Source: Bordetella ansorpii | GTDB lineage: Bacteria > Pseudomonadota > Gammaproteobacteria > Burkholderiales > Burkholderiaceae_B | Assembly: GCF_900078705.1 (NCBI RefSeq) | Contig: NZ_FKIF01000006.1 | Coordinates: 434,001-498,000, forward strand | DNA: 64,000 bases | Direction: 5' to 3' | Shown: positions 25,570 to 34,583 of the stretch, one piece after another | How positions within the stretch are numbered: the first letter of the stretch is position 1 | Layout: each line of letters opens with the position of its first letter | Made by a program: the position numbers and the translations under genes | The notes under the pieces: generated by a model | What the model saw: the letters and a program-made list of their open reading frames with translations, nothing else | Database searches by the model: none | Told to the model about the DNA's origin: nothing

Positions 25570-26777
25570 CCCACGAAACATCCCCCCCGCAACGCCCCCT
25601 GCCCCTGGCCGGGCTGCGCGTGGTCGAATTCACCCACATGGTGATGGGCCCCACCTGCGGCATGGTACTGGCCGACCTGGGCGCCGAAGTCATCAAGGTC
25701 GAGCCCGTGCAGGGCGACCGCACGCGCCACCTGCTGGGCGTGGGCGCGGGCTTCTTTCCCATGTTCAACCGCAACAAGCAAAGCATCGCGCTGGACATCC
25801 AGAGCGAGGAAGGCGCCGAGGCCGCGCGGCGGCTGGCCGCCAGCGCCGACGTGGTCGCCGAGAACTTCCGGCCCGGCGCCATGGCCAGGTATGGACTGGA
25901 CTACGCCAGCTTGTCGACGCGCAACCCCAAGCTCATCTATGTCAGCCACAAGGGTTTCCTGCCCGGTCCCTATGCCCTGCGCACCGCGCTGGACGAGGTC
26001 GTTCAGATGATGGGCGGGCTGGCCTACATGACCGGCCGGCCCGGCGATCCGCTGCGCGCGGGCACCAGCGTCAACGACATCATGGGCGGCATGTTCGGCG
26101 CCATCGGCGCCCTGGCGGCGCTGATCCAGCGCGGCATCACGGGCCGCGGGCAGGAAGTGCAGTCGGCGCTGTTCGAGAACAACGTCTTCCTGGTCGGGCA
26201 GCACATGCTGCAGTACGCCATCACCGGACAACCCTCGGCGCCCATGCCCGACCGCGTGTCCGCCTGGGCGCTGTACGACGTGTTCACGGCACGGGACGGC
26301 GAGCAGATATTCCTGGCCGCCGTCAGCGACGCGCAATGGAACACCTTCTGCGACGCCTTCGGCTTCGGCGACCTGAGGGCCGATCCGGCACTGGCCACCA
26401 ACAATGCCCGGGTGCGGGCGCGGCCCACCCTGTTGCCGGACCTGCGCGCGCGGCTGGCCGAGTACGACGCCGCCGAACTGGCCCGGCGCTTCGAGGCGGC
26501 CGGCCTGCCCTACGCGCCCATCACCAAGCCCGAGGCGCTGTACGACGATCCGCACCTGCGCGCCACGGGCGGCCTGGCCGACATCCGCCTACCTGACGGC
26601 GACAAGGCGGGACAGACCGTGGGCACCGCCCTGTTCCCGCTGCTGATGGACGGCGCGCGGCTGGGTGTGCGCAGCGACCCGCCCACGCTGGGCGCGCACA
26701 CGGTGCAATTGCTGGGCAAGCTGGGCTACACGGATCAGGAAATCGAGGACATGCAGGCGCGCGGCACGATCCGCTGA
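25566..26777 (+). CDS. CaiB/BaiF-type (family III) CoA-transferase
   Basis: A 403-residue family III CoA-transferase. LRVVEFTHMVMGPTCGMVLADLGAEVIKVEP opens the protein, and the catalytic Asp171 lies in SVNDIMGG. NRNKQSIALDI and AENFRPG are further family signatures. It transfers CoA between organic acids by a glutamyl/aspartyl-CoA anhydride mechanism. The start overlaps the lyase stop (ATGA). With lyase and receptor it forms a compact acid-activation-and-cleavage unit. Confidence 0.93.
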   Translation: MTHETSPPQRPLPLAGLRVVEFTHMVMGPTCGMVLADLGAEVIKVEPVQGDRTRHLLGVGAGFFPMFNRNKQSIALDIQSEEGAEAARRLAASADVVAENFRPGAMARYGLDYASLSTRNPKLIYVSHKGFLPGPYALRTALDEVVQMMGGLAYMTGRPGDPLRAGTSVNDIMGGMFGAIGALAALIQRGITGRGQEVQSALFENNVFLVGQHMLQYAITGQPSAPMPDRVSAWALYDVFTARDGEQIFLAAVSDAQWNTFCDAFGFGDLRADPALATNNARVRARPTLLPDLRARLAEYDAAELARRFEAAGLPYAPITKPEALYDDPHLRATGGLADIRLPDGDKAGQTVGTALFPLLMDGARLGVRSDPPTLGAHTVQLLGKLGYTDQEIEDMQARGTIR

Positions 26778-26823
26778 CCACGACGCCGCATCGTAGTACC
26801 CATAACAACGAGGAGACAACATC

Positions 26824-27819
26824 ATGGAAATGCCGGATGCGGGCCTTGCCCGCCGCAGGCTGCTGGGCGCGTTGGGTGCGGCAGGCGCCGCCGCGCTGGG
26901 CGCGCCGGGGCTGTTGCGCGCCCAGGGCGACCGCCCGATCAAATTCATCCTGCCCGTGGGCGTCGGCTCGGGCGTGGACACCATCACGCGCTCGGCGGGC
27001 CCGGCGATGTCGGCCGCGCTGCACCGCACGGTGGTGGTCGAGAACCAGCCCGGCGCGGGCGGCATCGTCGGCACCTCGGCGCTGGTGCGCGCCGCGCCCG
27101 ACGGCGACACGCTGGGCATGTTGTCGAACAACCACGTGATCTTCCCCAGCGTGTACCGCTCGCTGCCCTTCGATCCCATCGCGGACATCACGCCGATCAG
27201 CATGGTGGGCATGACGCCCTTCCTGCTGGTGGTCAATCCGCGCAAGCTGGCGGCGCGCGATGCGAAGGCGCTGGCGGCGGAACTGAGAAAAGCGCCGGAC
27301 AAGTACAACTACGCCTCGTCGGGTAATGGCACCATTCTGCAACTGGCGGCCGAGATGTACCTGCAGCAGGCCGGCGTGCGCGTGCGCCACATTCCGTACA
27401 AGGGCGTCGGGCCGATGATGACGGACCTCATGGGCGGCCAGGTCGACCTGGGCGTGCTGTCGCTACCGTCCGTGCTGCCGCACATCAAGAGCGGCGCGCT
27501 GGCGGCCGTCGGCGCCTGTGGCGCCTCACGCATGGCGGGATTGCCCGATCTGCCCACGTTGCGCGAACAGGGCATGCCCGACTACGAGATCGGCGGCTGG
27601 TTCGCGGTGGCCGGGCCGGCCAGGCTGCCCGCGGCCATCACGCAACGCGTCTACGAGGCGCTGAAGGTGGCCTTCGCCGCGCCCGACGTGAAGGCCGCCA
27701 TGGCCACGCAGGGCAACACCATCCTGCTGATGCCGCCCGACCGGACCGCGGCGTACTTCCGCTCCGAAATGAAGCGGTACGCCTCGGTGGTGAAGGGCGC
27801 GGGGCTGGAGCCGATGTAG
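26824..27819 (+). CDS. Bug/TctC-family solute receptor (Tat-like signal)
   Basis: A 331-residue periplasmic receptor. The leader has ARRRLLGALG, a twin-arginine-like motif, before the cleavage region LLRAQGD. Bug signatures VVVENQPGAGG, HIPYKGVGPMMTDLMGGQVDLG and DLPTLREQGMPDYE are present. It lies 46 bp after the CoA-transferase gene, so it probably captures the acid degraded by this operon. It ends 8 bp from the convergent FAD-oxidase stop, and no terminator is visible between the two operons. Confidence 0.92.
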   Translation: MEMPDAGLARRRLLGALGAAGAAALGAPGLLRAQGDRPIKFILPVGVGSGVDTITRSAGPAMSAALHRTVVVENQPGAGGIVGTSALVRAAPDGDTLGMLSNNHVIFPSVYRSLPFDPIADITPISMVGMTPFLLVVNPRKLAARDAKALAAELRKAPDKYNYASSGNGTILQLAAEMYLQQAGVRVRHIPYKGVGPMMTDLMGGQVDLGVLSLPSVLPHIKSGALAAVGACGASRMAGLPDLPTLREQGMPDYEIGGWFAVAGPARLPAAITQRVYEALKVAFAAPDVKAAMATQGNTILLMPPDRTAAYFRSEMKRYASVVKGAGLEPM

Positions 27820-27826
27820 TCGCGGC

Positions 27827-29143
27827 TCAGTCCAGCACGCGCCCGGGATTCAAGGTGCCGTTCGGATCCAGCGCGTGCTTCAGCCTGCGCAACAGAGCCA
27901 GCTCGCCTTCGCTGCGCGTATACGACAGGAACGGCTTCTTCACGAAGCCGATGCCATGCTCGGCGCTGATCGTGCCCTGCCGGCCGCGCAGCGCGCCGTA
28001 CACCAGTTCCTCCACGGCCTCCCATTCCGACGGCGCGTGCGGCCCCGTCATCACGTGGATGTTGTTGTCGCCCAGATGGCCCAGGAACAGATGCGCGGCG
28101 TCCGGATAACGCTGCGTCAATCGCGCCTCGATCTCCTGCACGAAGCCCGCGATCTCGGCCCACGGCAGCCCGCAATCGAAGTTCACGGTGGGCTTGAGCG
28201 CGCTCATCAATTCGGGAATGCACTCGCGCAGGCGCCAGAACTTCTGCGTATCCGACAGGCTGGACGCGATGGCGCAGTCCACGGCCGTGCCGTCCTCCAA
28301 CGCGGCTTCCAGCGCACCTTGCAAGGCGGCCTCGGGATCCTGGCCGCCCAGGCCGGACGCCTGCACCAGCACGCCCCACGGCGCCGGCTCGCCCGGCGGC
28401 AACGGCACGCCGGTCAATGCGCTGGCCTGCTCCAGGAAGGCCCGTGACATGAACTCGAAGGCGCTCAGTTGCGGACCCAGCGTGCGTTTCAGCTGGCGCA
28501 GCAGCAGCGCCATAGACGGCATGTCCGGCACTTGCACCAGCGCGGCGGCGGGCACGCCCGGATCGGGCTGCAGGCGCAGCGTCAGCCGCGTGATGATGCC
28601 CAACGTGCCCTCGGACCCGATGAACAGAAAGCGCAGGTCCAGCCCCGAGCTGTTCTTCACCAGCCGCGTCAGCGAGGTGACGATCGATCCATCGGGCAGC
28701 ACGGCCTCGATGCCCAGCACCGAATCGCGCATGGTGCCGTAGCGGATCACCTGCGTGCCGCCGGCATTGGTGGCCGCGTTGCCGCCGATCTGGCAACTGC
28801 CGCGCGCGCCCAGGTCCACCGGGAAGAACCAGCCGGCCTGCGCCGCGGCTTCCTGCACCTGCTGCAGCGTGGCGCCTGCCTGCGCCTGCATCACGCCCTC
28901 CACCGCGTCGATCGACTCGATGCGGTTCATGCGTTCCATGTTGATGACCAGGTCGCCGTCCGCCGGCACCGCGCCGCCGGCCAGGCCCGTCATGCCGCCC
29001 TGGACCGTGATCTTGCGGCCATCACGATCCGCCTGGCGCACCAGCGCGGCCACTTCCTCGATCGACTCGGGCCGATGCACCTCGGCAGGCACGCCGCGCG
29101 TCAGGCCGCTCCAGTCCTTCAGATACCGCTCGTCCACATTCAT
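27827..29143 (-). CDS. FAD-linked oxidase (GlcD/D-2-hydroxyacid dehydrogenase family)
   Basis: A 438-residue VAO/PCMH-type flavoprotein. The FAD-binding half has VQGGMTGLAGGAVP and PVDLGARGSCQIGGNAATNAGGT. The C-terminal half has HLGDNNIHV and SAEHGIGFVKK, characteristic of glycolate/D-lactate/D-2-hydroxyglutarate oxidising enzymes. It should oxidise a D-2-hydroxyacid to a 2-oxoacid. The start codon overlaps the sulfatase stop (ATGA). As the last gene of the LysR-Bug-sulfatase cassette, it may oxidise the hydroxyacid released by the sulfatase (inference). Confidence 0.9.
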   Translation of the reverse strand: MNVDERYLKDWSGLTRGVPAEVHRPESIEEVAALVRQADRDGRKITVQGGMTGLAGGAVPADGDLVINMERMNRIESIDAVEGVMQAQAGATLQQVQEAAAQAGWFFPVDLGARGSCQIGGNAATNAGGTQVIRYGTMRDSVLGIEAVLPDGSIVTSLTRLVKNSSGLDLRFLFIGSEGTLGIITRLTLRLQPDPGVPAAALVQVPDMPSMALLLRQLKRTLGPQLSAFEFMSRAFLEQASALTGVPLPPGEPAPWGVLVQASGLGGQDPEAALQGALEAALEDGTAVDCAIASSLSDTQKFWRLRECIPELMSALKPTVNFDCGLPWAEIAGFVQEIEARLTQRYPDAAHLFLGHLGDNNIHVMTGPHAPSEWEAVEELVYGALRGRQGTISAEHGIGFVKKPFLSYTRSEGELALLRRLKHALDPNGTLNPGRVLD

Positions 29144-30591
29144 GCGGCGGTCTCCGCCTGCCGGGGCGCGGGCGTCGCGCCGCTGGAGCCCAGCCGGGAC
29201 GCCGCTTCCGTGCCGCCCATGCGCTGGATCAGCGCGGCCTGGTCGGCCTTGGCCCGCGCATCGACGGCTTCGGGATCGCAGATCGCATACAGCGCGGCGC
29301 GCATGTCCGCCAGCACATGGGCATACGCGGGGTCGGCGGACAGGTCGTGCAATTCCTGAGGATCGTCCCGCAGATTGAACAGCTCGGGCTGGAAGCGCAC
29401 GTAATGGTGATACTTCCAGTCTCCCTTGCGCAGCATGAAGCCGGCGGTGTTGCTGCCCGCCGCGTGGTACTCGCTGAGGATGGGCCGCTGCGCATCCACG
29501 GGCGCCTCGGCAAGCTCGAACAACGAGCGTCCCGGGCGCTGTCCCATGCGCGGCGCCGGGTCCAGGCCGGCGCCCTGCAGAATGGTGGGATAGAGATCCA
29601 GCAGGTCCACCGCCGTCTCGCACACGCCGGGCCGCACGTCCGGGCCGGCCACGATCATGGGGATGCCCACGCTTTCCTGGTACAGCGTCGATTTGCCCCA
29701 CAGCCCGCGCGCGCCCACGTTGTCGCCATGGTCCGAGGTGTAGACCACGTGCGTCGAATCCGACAGGCCCAGCTCCTGCAATGCACCCGTGATGCGCCCC
29801 ACGTTGCTGTCCAGGAAGCTGCACAGGCCGTAGTACGCCAGGAACGCATTGACGCGCTCGGCCTCGCTCTGGAAGGTCTCTTCGCTGCGTTCGAACTCGG
29901 CATAGGCCTGCACCCAGGGGTGCCGCGCGTAGCCGTCCCTGGGATGCAGCTTGGCGTGCGGAATCTGGCCGGGCTCGTACAGCGCGAAGAATTCCTCCGG
30001 CGCGATCAGCGGGAAATGCGGCGCCACCAGCCCCACGTACAGCACGAAGGGCTTGCCGGCCCGCGCGGCCTCGCGCAACCAATCCACCGTGCGCCCGGTC
30101 ACGTCGCGATCGTAGGCGGTATAGGTGGATTCGCCGCTGCCGATGCGGTCGCCCAGCATCCGCTTGCGTCCCTCCACCGGCAGGTACGGATCTCGGATCG
30201 AGGCCCACACCATGCCGTAGCCGCCCAGCACGTGCATGGGAATGTGCTCGCGGTCGAAGCCCACCGGATCCTCCTCGTTGCGGTAGTGCAGCTTGCCGAT
30301 GCTCTCCACGGTGATGCCCTGTTCCTGCAGGACATGGCCCCAGCCGCGCGGATCGCCCACATAGGGCATGGCATTGTCCCAGTGGCGCGTCTGGTGCACC
30401 CGCATTCCCGTGGCGAACGCGGCGCGCGCCGGCACGCAGATCGGGCTGGGCGTGTAGGCATTGGGAAAGCGCACGCCGCGCGCGGCCAGCGCGTCCAGGT
30501 GCGGCGTCTGGATGAAAGGATGTCCCGAACACCCCATGAACTCGGGATTGTGCTCGTCCGACATGATGACGACGATGTTCTTGCCTCGCAT
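29140..30591 (-). CDS. type I sulfatase / phosphonate-monoester-hydrolase-like enzyme
   Basis: A 483-residue alkaline-phosphatase-superfamily enzyme. The N-terminal metal motif MSDEHNPEFMG and the sulfatase signature Cys52-Val-Pro-Ala-Arg56 mean that Cys52 should be converted to formylglycine. The distal metal motif TSDHGDNVG is also present. No signal peptide is seen, so the substrate is hydrolysed in the cytoplasm after uptake. The overall pattern recalls choline-sulfatase-like enzymes. The start at 30591 follows GAAGGA. It lies between a Bug receptor and a hydroxyacid oxidase in one operon. Confidence 0.9.
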   Translation of the reverse strand: MRGKNIVVIMSDEHNPEFMGCSGHPFIQTPHLDALAARGVRFPNAYTPSPICVPARAAFATGMRVHQTRHWDNAMPYVGDPRGWGHVLQEQGITVESIGKLHYRNEEDPVGFDREHIPMHVLGGYGMVWASIRDPYLPVEGRKRMLGDRIGSGESTYTAYDRDVTGRTVDWLREAARAGKPFVLYVGLVAPHFPLIAPEEFFALYEPGQIPHAKLHPRDGYARHPWVQAYAEFERSEETFQSEAERVNAFLAYYGLCSFLDSNVGRITGALQELGLSDSTHVVYTSDHGDNVGARGLWGKSTLYQESVGIPMIVAGPDVRPGVCETAVDLLDLYPTILQGAGLDPAPRMGQRPGRSLFELAEAPVDAQRPILSEYHAAGSNTAGFMLRKGDWKYHHYVRFQPELFNLRDDPQELHDLSADPAYAHVLADMRAALYAICDPEAVDARAKADQAALIQRMGGTEAASRLGSSGATPAPRQAETAA

Positions 30592-30628
30592 GGTGCTTCC
30601 TTCGGTGATCAAGGGGATTGCCCGGGCC

Positions 30629-31606
30629 TCAGGCTTCCGGCGTATAGCCGGTGCGCTTGACCACGCCGGCCCAGAAGCCATCGTCCCGCTTGAGCCGCTG
30701 GGCCAGCGTCCGAGGCTCGGTCGACAGCGGCGAGAAATACAGTTGGCGCACGGCGCGCTCGAAGCCGGGCGACCGCACGGCCACCGCCATGGCCTCGCTC
30801 ATCACCGCGGCGCGAGCGGGATCCGTTCCCTTCTGGCCCAGCAAGACGAAGTACTCGGAGATCGTCAAGTCGGGAAAGCCCAGAGACGCGAAGGTCGGCA
30901 CTTCCGGCACGTCGGGCGACGGCGCCTTGCCGGAGGTCGCCAGAATGCGGATCCTGCCGCTCTTGTGCATGGGAATCATGGCCGGCAGCGTCGTCACCAG
31001 CATGGGCAGCACGCCGCCCATGGCATCCGTCAGCGCCATCGAGCCGCCCTTGTAAGGCACGTGGGTCAGCGGCACTCCCGAGGTCTGCGACAGCAGCACG
31101 CCCAGGAAGTGCATGATGGTGCCGGTGCCGGGCGTACCGTAGGCCGCCATCTGCCTGTCCTTGCGGGCCATTTCCAGGAACTCGGGCAGCGTCCTGGCCG
31201 GGCTGGCGGCGCCCACCGCGAAACCCATGTCGAACTCGCAGGCGGTGCCGTATACAGCGAATGTATCGACCGTATAACGCAGGTCCTTGTAGATGTGCGG
31301 AAACAGCGTCAGGTTGGTGGACGGCGTGAACAGCAGCGTGTTGCCGTCGCTGGCGGACAGCAGCCCGTCCGTGGCGATGCGGCCGCCGGCCCCCGCCTTG
31401 TTCTCGACGATGGCCGTGCAACCCGAGGCGCGCAGGCCCTCGGCCAGCGCACGGGCCACCAGGTCGGCCGCTCCACCCGGCGCGAAACCCACCAGGATGC
31501 GGGTCATGCCATTGGCGCGCGCGCCACCCAGGGGCAGGCCCGTACAGGTGACGACGGCGCCGGCCGACGCCATGGCGGCCAGCAGCCGCCTGCGATGCAT
31601 ATCCAT
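30629..31606 (-). CDS. Bug/TctC-family solute receptor (Tat-like signal)
   Basis: A 325-residue receptor whose leader contains HRRRLLAAMA, a Tat-like signal, with cleavage near GGARA. ILVGFAPGGAADLVARALAEGL, ENKAGAGGRIA and HVPYKGGSMALTDAMGGVLPM mark the Bug family. The start at 31606 has GGAG 8 nt upstream; longer starts do not. Probably the uptake receptor for the substrate of the sulfatase encoded 37 bp downstream. Confidence 0.9.
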   Translation of the reverse strand: MDMHRRRLLAAMASAGAVVTCTGLPLGGARANGMTRILVGFAPGGAADLVARALAEGLRASGCTAIVENKAGAGGRIATDGLLSASDGNTLLFTPSTNLTLFPHIYKDLRYTVDTFAVYGTACEFDMGFAVGAASPARTLPEFLEMARKDRQMAAYGTPGTGTIMHFLGVLLSQTSGVPLTHVPYKGGSMALTDAMGGVLPMLVTTLPAMIPMHKSGRIRILATSGKAPSPDVPEVPTFASLGFPDLTISEYFVLLGQKGTDPARAAVMSEAMAVAVRSPGFERAVRQLYFSPLSTEPRTLAQRLKRDDGFWAGVVKRTGYTPEA

Positions 31607-31690
31607 ACTTGTCTCCATCGTTATGCCGGCGTTCGGGACGCCTTGTGCCCGCCAGCGTAAGCGGCGGCCAACCATGAAGACAAATATTAT

Positions 31691-32662
31691 TTATCTGCGC
31701 TGGTTATAAGTTTTTCTCGATACCTGAGCATTGCTGGCGGGCAGGTTGCCGCGCAAGGCTCCCGACGCGACCCGGTCCCGCAGCACGTCCTGCAGCATCT
31801 GTTCGGTGACCGTGGCGGCGCTGCCCGGCACGCCATCGGCCAGCCGCACGATGGACTGCACGCGGGTGATGCCGGGCTTGACCAGCCGGCGTTCGCCGAT
31901 GGCCGGACTGCCGCGCATCAGCTCCTGCGCCGTGCTGTCGGGCAGGATGGCGAATGCCGCGCCGTCTCGCACCAGCGCGAAGTTCAGTTCGGGGTCGTTG
32001 ATCTCGTACTTCACGTTCAGCGGACAGTTCAAGTCCACGGCCGTGCGCTCGATCAGGCGCCGCAGGTCATGGTCCCGGTCGGGCGCCACCAGAGGCCGCG
32101 AGCCGATGGCCGAGAAGGCGATGGTCTTGCCCGGCCGCGCGAACAGCGACTCCAGGCCGAACAGCGAGAAGCCTTCCTCGTACACCGGCTGGCAATGCAG
32201 GCCCGGCAATTCGAATGCATTGGGCATCAGCGCCAGGTCGATCTGCCGGGTTTCCAGCGCGGTGCGGATGTCGCTGGACAGGCCGGACGACAACAGCAGC
32301 CGGATTTCCGGATAGGCCGCCTCCATGCGGCGCATCAGCCGCGGCGCCAGCGCCGGGGCCAGCGAGCGCGCCAGGCACAGGCGCACCGGGCCGCGCGGCG
32401 CGCCCGCGGGCCCCAACACGTCGGCCTTCAACGAATCCAGCTGATCCAGGATGGACGCGGCACGCTGCTGCAGGCGCTTGCCGTCGGCGGTCAGGTTCAC
32501 GCCCTTGGCATGCCGTTCGAACAATGCCACGCCCAGCTCGCTTTCCAGCGCCGTGACGTGCTGGCTGAGCGCGGGCTGCGCGATGCGCAGGACCCGCGAC
32601 GCCAGCGACAGGCTGCCGCTGCGGGCGATTTCCAGGAAGTAGCGAAGCTGGCGGGGCGTCAT
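31691..32662 (-). CDS. LysR-type transcriptional regulator
   Basis: A 323-residue LTTR opening with MTPRQLRYFLEIARSGSLSLASRVLRIAQPALSQHV, followed by a normal effector domain. Unlike most LTTRs it is transcribed in the same direction as, and just upstream of, its probable targets (Bug, sulfatase, FAD oxidase), with an 84-bp AT-containing gap. Autoregulated read-through is possible. Confidence 0.92.
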   Translation of the reverse strand: MTPRQLRYFLEIARSGSLSLASRVLRIAQPALSQHVTALESELGVALFERHAKGVNLTADGKRLQQRAASILDQLDSLKADVLGPAGAPRGPVRLCLARSLAPALAPRLMRRMEAAYPEIRLLLSSGLSSDIRTALETRQIDLALMPNAFELPGLHCQPVYEEGFSLFGLESLFARPGKTIAFSAIGSRPLVAPDRDHDLRRLIERTAVDLNCPLNVKYEINDPELNFALVRDGAAFAILPDSTAQELMRGSPAIGERRLVKPGITRVQSIVRLADGVPGSAATVTEQMLQDVLRDRVASGALRGNLPASNAQVSRKTYNQRR

Positions 32663-32730
32663 GGGATGGGCGCGGGCGGGGTCGAAGCGACCACTTTAAT
32701 GCGCCCGGGTACGCGCTGTCCCGCCGCTGC

Positions 32731-33768
32731 TCAGCGCCTGCCGCGCGACGCCATGTCGTCCAGCGATTCGATCAGCGCCTCGTGGAAGCGCTTCGGATCC
32801 TGGATCTGCGGGGAATGCCCCATCTCGGGAAACGCCACCAGCCTGGCCCCCGGAATCGCGCGCGCCGCCTCGGGGCCCAGCCTGGCGTAGTTGCCCAGCC
32901 GCTTGGCGACCTCGGGCGGCGCGGCATCCTTGCCCGGCGCGGTGTTGTCGCGCTCGCCGATCAGCAGCGTGGTCGGCACGGCGATGTCGCGGAACTCGTG
33001 CACCACCGGCTGCGTGTAGATCATGTCGTAGGTCAGCGCCTGATTCCAGGCCACGCGCTTGCGGGCCTGCGGATCCTGCAACATGCCCGCCGCCATCAGC
33101 ACCCACCGGTCGTACTCGGGCCGCCACTGGCCCGCGTAATACGTGCCCTTCTGGTACTTCTTCATGCCGTCGAAACCGGTCTTCTGCTCGCTGGCATACC
33201 ACTGGTCCACCGTGCGGTACGGCACGCCGCGCTGTTTCCAGTCCTCCAGCCCGATGGGATTGACCAGCACCAGTGCATCGGTTTCCTTGGCATACATCAG
33301 CGCGTAGCGCGTGGCCAGCATGCCGCCCATCGAATGTCCCATCACCACGGCATGTCGCACGTCCAGGTGCTCCAGCAGCGCATGCGTGTTGGCCGCCAGT
33401 TGATGGAACGTGAACTGGTAGGACGCCGGCTTGTCGGACTTGCAGAAGCCGATCTGGTCCGGCGCCACCACGCGGTAGCCTTCGCCGGTCAGGGCCTCGA
33501 TGGTGCCTTCCCAGGTGGCGCCGCAGAAGTTCTTGCCATGCATCAGCACCACGGTGCGGCCGTTGGGCCGGGCCGGCGCCACGTCCATGTACGCCATCTC
33601 CAGCTTCTGGCCCTGGGTATCCAGGCTGAACCGCCTGACCTCGTGCGGATACTCGAAGCGCTCCAGGTTGGGACCGTAATCGGGCACCGCGGCGGCGAAG
33701 GCGGTGGCGGCCATGGCACTCGCGCCGGCGCCGAATACGGCCTGCCGGATATGTCGGGGGGTGGTCAT
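32731..33768 (-). CDS. exported alpha/beta hydrolase
   Basis: A 345-residue alpha/beta hydrolase. The N-terminal 27 residues look like a signal peptide (AGASAMAATAFAAA). The nucleophile elbow GHSMG places Ser146 at the active site. The oxyanion region VLMHGKNFCGATWE and the C-terminal His in EMGHSPQIQ complete the triad pattern. Substrate unknown; esters or C-C bonds are typical. The start at 33768 follows CAGGAG. The preceding leader contains a strong hairpin. Lies alone between LysR and pdeM. Confidence 0.88.
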   Translation of the reverse strand: MTTPRHIRQAVFGAGASAMAATAFAAAVPDYGPNLERFEYPHEVRRFSLDTQGQKLEMAYMDVAPARPNGRTVVLMHGKNFCGATWEGTIEALTGEGYRVVAPDQIGFCKSDKPASYQFTFHQLAANTHALLEHLDVRHAVVMGHSMGGMLATRYALMYAKETDALVLVNPIGLEDWKQRGVPYRTVDQWYASEQKTGFDGMKKYQKGTYYAGQWRPEYDRWVLMAAGMLQDPQARKRVAWNQALTYDMIYTQPVVHEFRDIAVPTTLLIGERDNTAPGKDAAPPEVAKRLGNYARLGPEAARAIPGARLVAFPEMGHSPQIQDPKRFHEALIESLDDMASRGRR

Positions 33769-33787
33769 GCAGGCGACTCCTGTTGTG

Positions 33788-33808
33788 GCGCCGGCCCGTT
33801 GCCGGCGC
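33788..33808 (-). other. leader hairpin before hydrolase gene
   Basis: The arms GCGCCGGC and GCCGGCGC form a perfect 8-bp stem with a 5-nt loop, ending shortly before the CAGGAG ribosome site. It could modulate translation. Further upstream on this strand, TGAACCTGATCC occurs within the 164-bp leader. Confidence 0.45.
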
Positions 33809-33932
33809 AATCCGAAACCGACCGTTCCGGAGGGATCAGGTTCAGCAATGCTGTCGCGTATGCCTGTCCAGGCGGCGATAGCGCCATCCGCTCGGACATG
33901 AGCGCCAGAAAAATACCCACCCCACCGGCCTG

Positions 33933-34583
33933 TCAACCCAGCGCCATCACCGTGCCCTCGACGCATGCCACCAACCGTCCGCTCGCCGCCTCGACCGCGT
34001 ATCCGCCGGTGAACGCCGAGTACGCGGGCAGTACCGTCATGCCAGGCTTCAGCCAGAATACCGGCCAACTGCGCGGCACGCCAGGCACGCGCGCGGTGGG
34101 GTGCACATGCCCCGCGATGACATGCCGGCCTTGCCCGTCGGCCTCGGGCAGATGGCGGAACAGGAACGGCCCATCCGCCCAGGCCTCGCCCAACTGGCGC
34201 ACGCCCAAGTCCGCGCCATCCAGCGCGCGATCGTGATTGCCGGTCAGCGCCGCGACGTCCAGCCCGGCATGCGCCCGCCGCCAGGCGGCCCACGCATCGC
34301 GCCACGCCGCCTGCGACGCGGGGCCATGCAGCACGTCGCCGACGATCCACAGCTCCCTGGCCGTTGTCTCGGCGACCAGATCGGACAGGCGTTGCAGGTC
34401 GTCCCGCGTGGCGCCCTGGGGCACGGCGATGCCGGCCTGACGGAACACATGCTCCTTGCCCAGGTGCAGGTCGGCGATGATGAGCCGGTCCCGCGCCGGC
34501 CAGTACATCGCCCGCGCGCCCAGCAGCACCATCGTCTCGCCCGCCAGCGTCATCGCCAGCGCGTCATCCCGCGATCCGCGCAT
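33933..34583 (-). CDS. pdeM: ligase-associated DNA damage response phosphoesterase PdeM
   Basis: A 216-residue calcineurin-like metallophosphoesterase. Metal ligands are visible in order: IIADLHLGKEH, IVGDVLHG, TGNHDRALDG and AGHVHPTARV. In characterised relatives this enzyme is a Mn-dependent DNA endonuclease/phosphodiesterase genetically linked to a ligase and an Lhr helicase. It is the last gene of the four-gene repair operon and overlaps the helicase gene by 20 bp. Confidence 0.92.
   Translation of the reverse strand: MRGSRDDALAMTLAGETMVLLGARAMYWPARDRLIIADLHLGKEHVFRQAGIAVPQGATRDDLQRLSDLVAETTARELWIVGDVLHGPASQAAWRDAWAAWRRAHAGLDVAALTGNHDRALDGADLGVRQLGEAWADGPFLFRHLPEADGQGRHVIAGHVHPTARVPGVPRSWPVFWLKPGMTVLPAYSAFTGGYAVEAASGRLVACVEGTVMALG

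Noticed and set aside
33780-33932. Possible TPP riboswitch in the hydrolase leader (TGAACCTGATCC on the minus strand)
   Set aside because: The other essential TPP core string, CTGAGA, and the usual 3' part are missing, and no thiamine gene follows.
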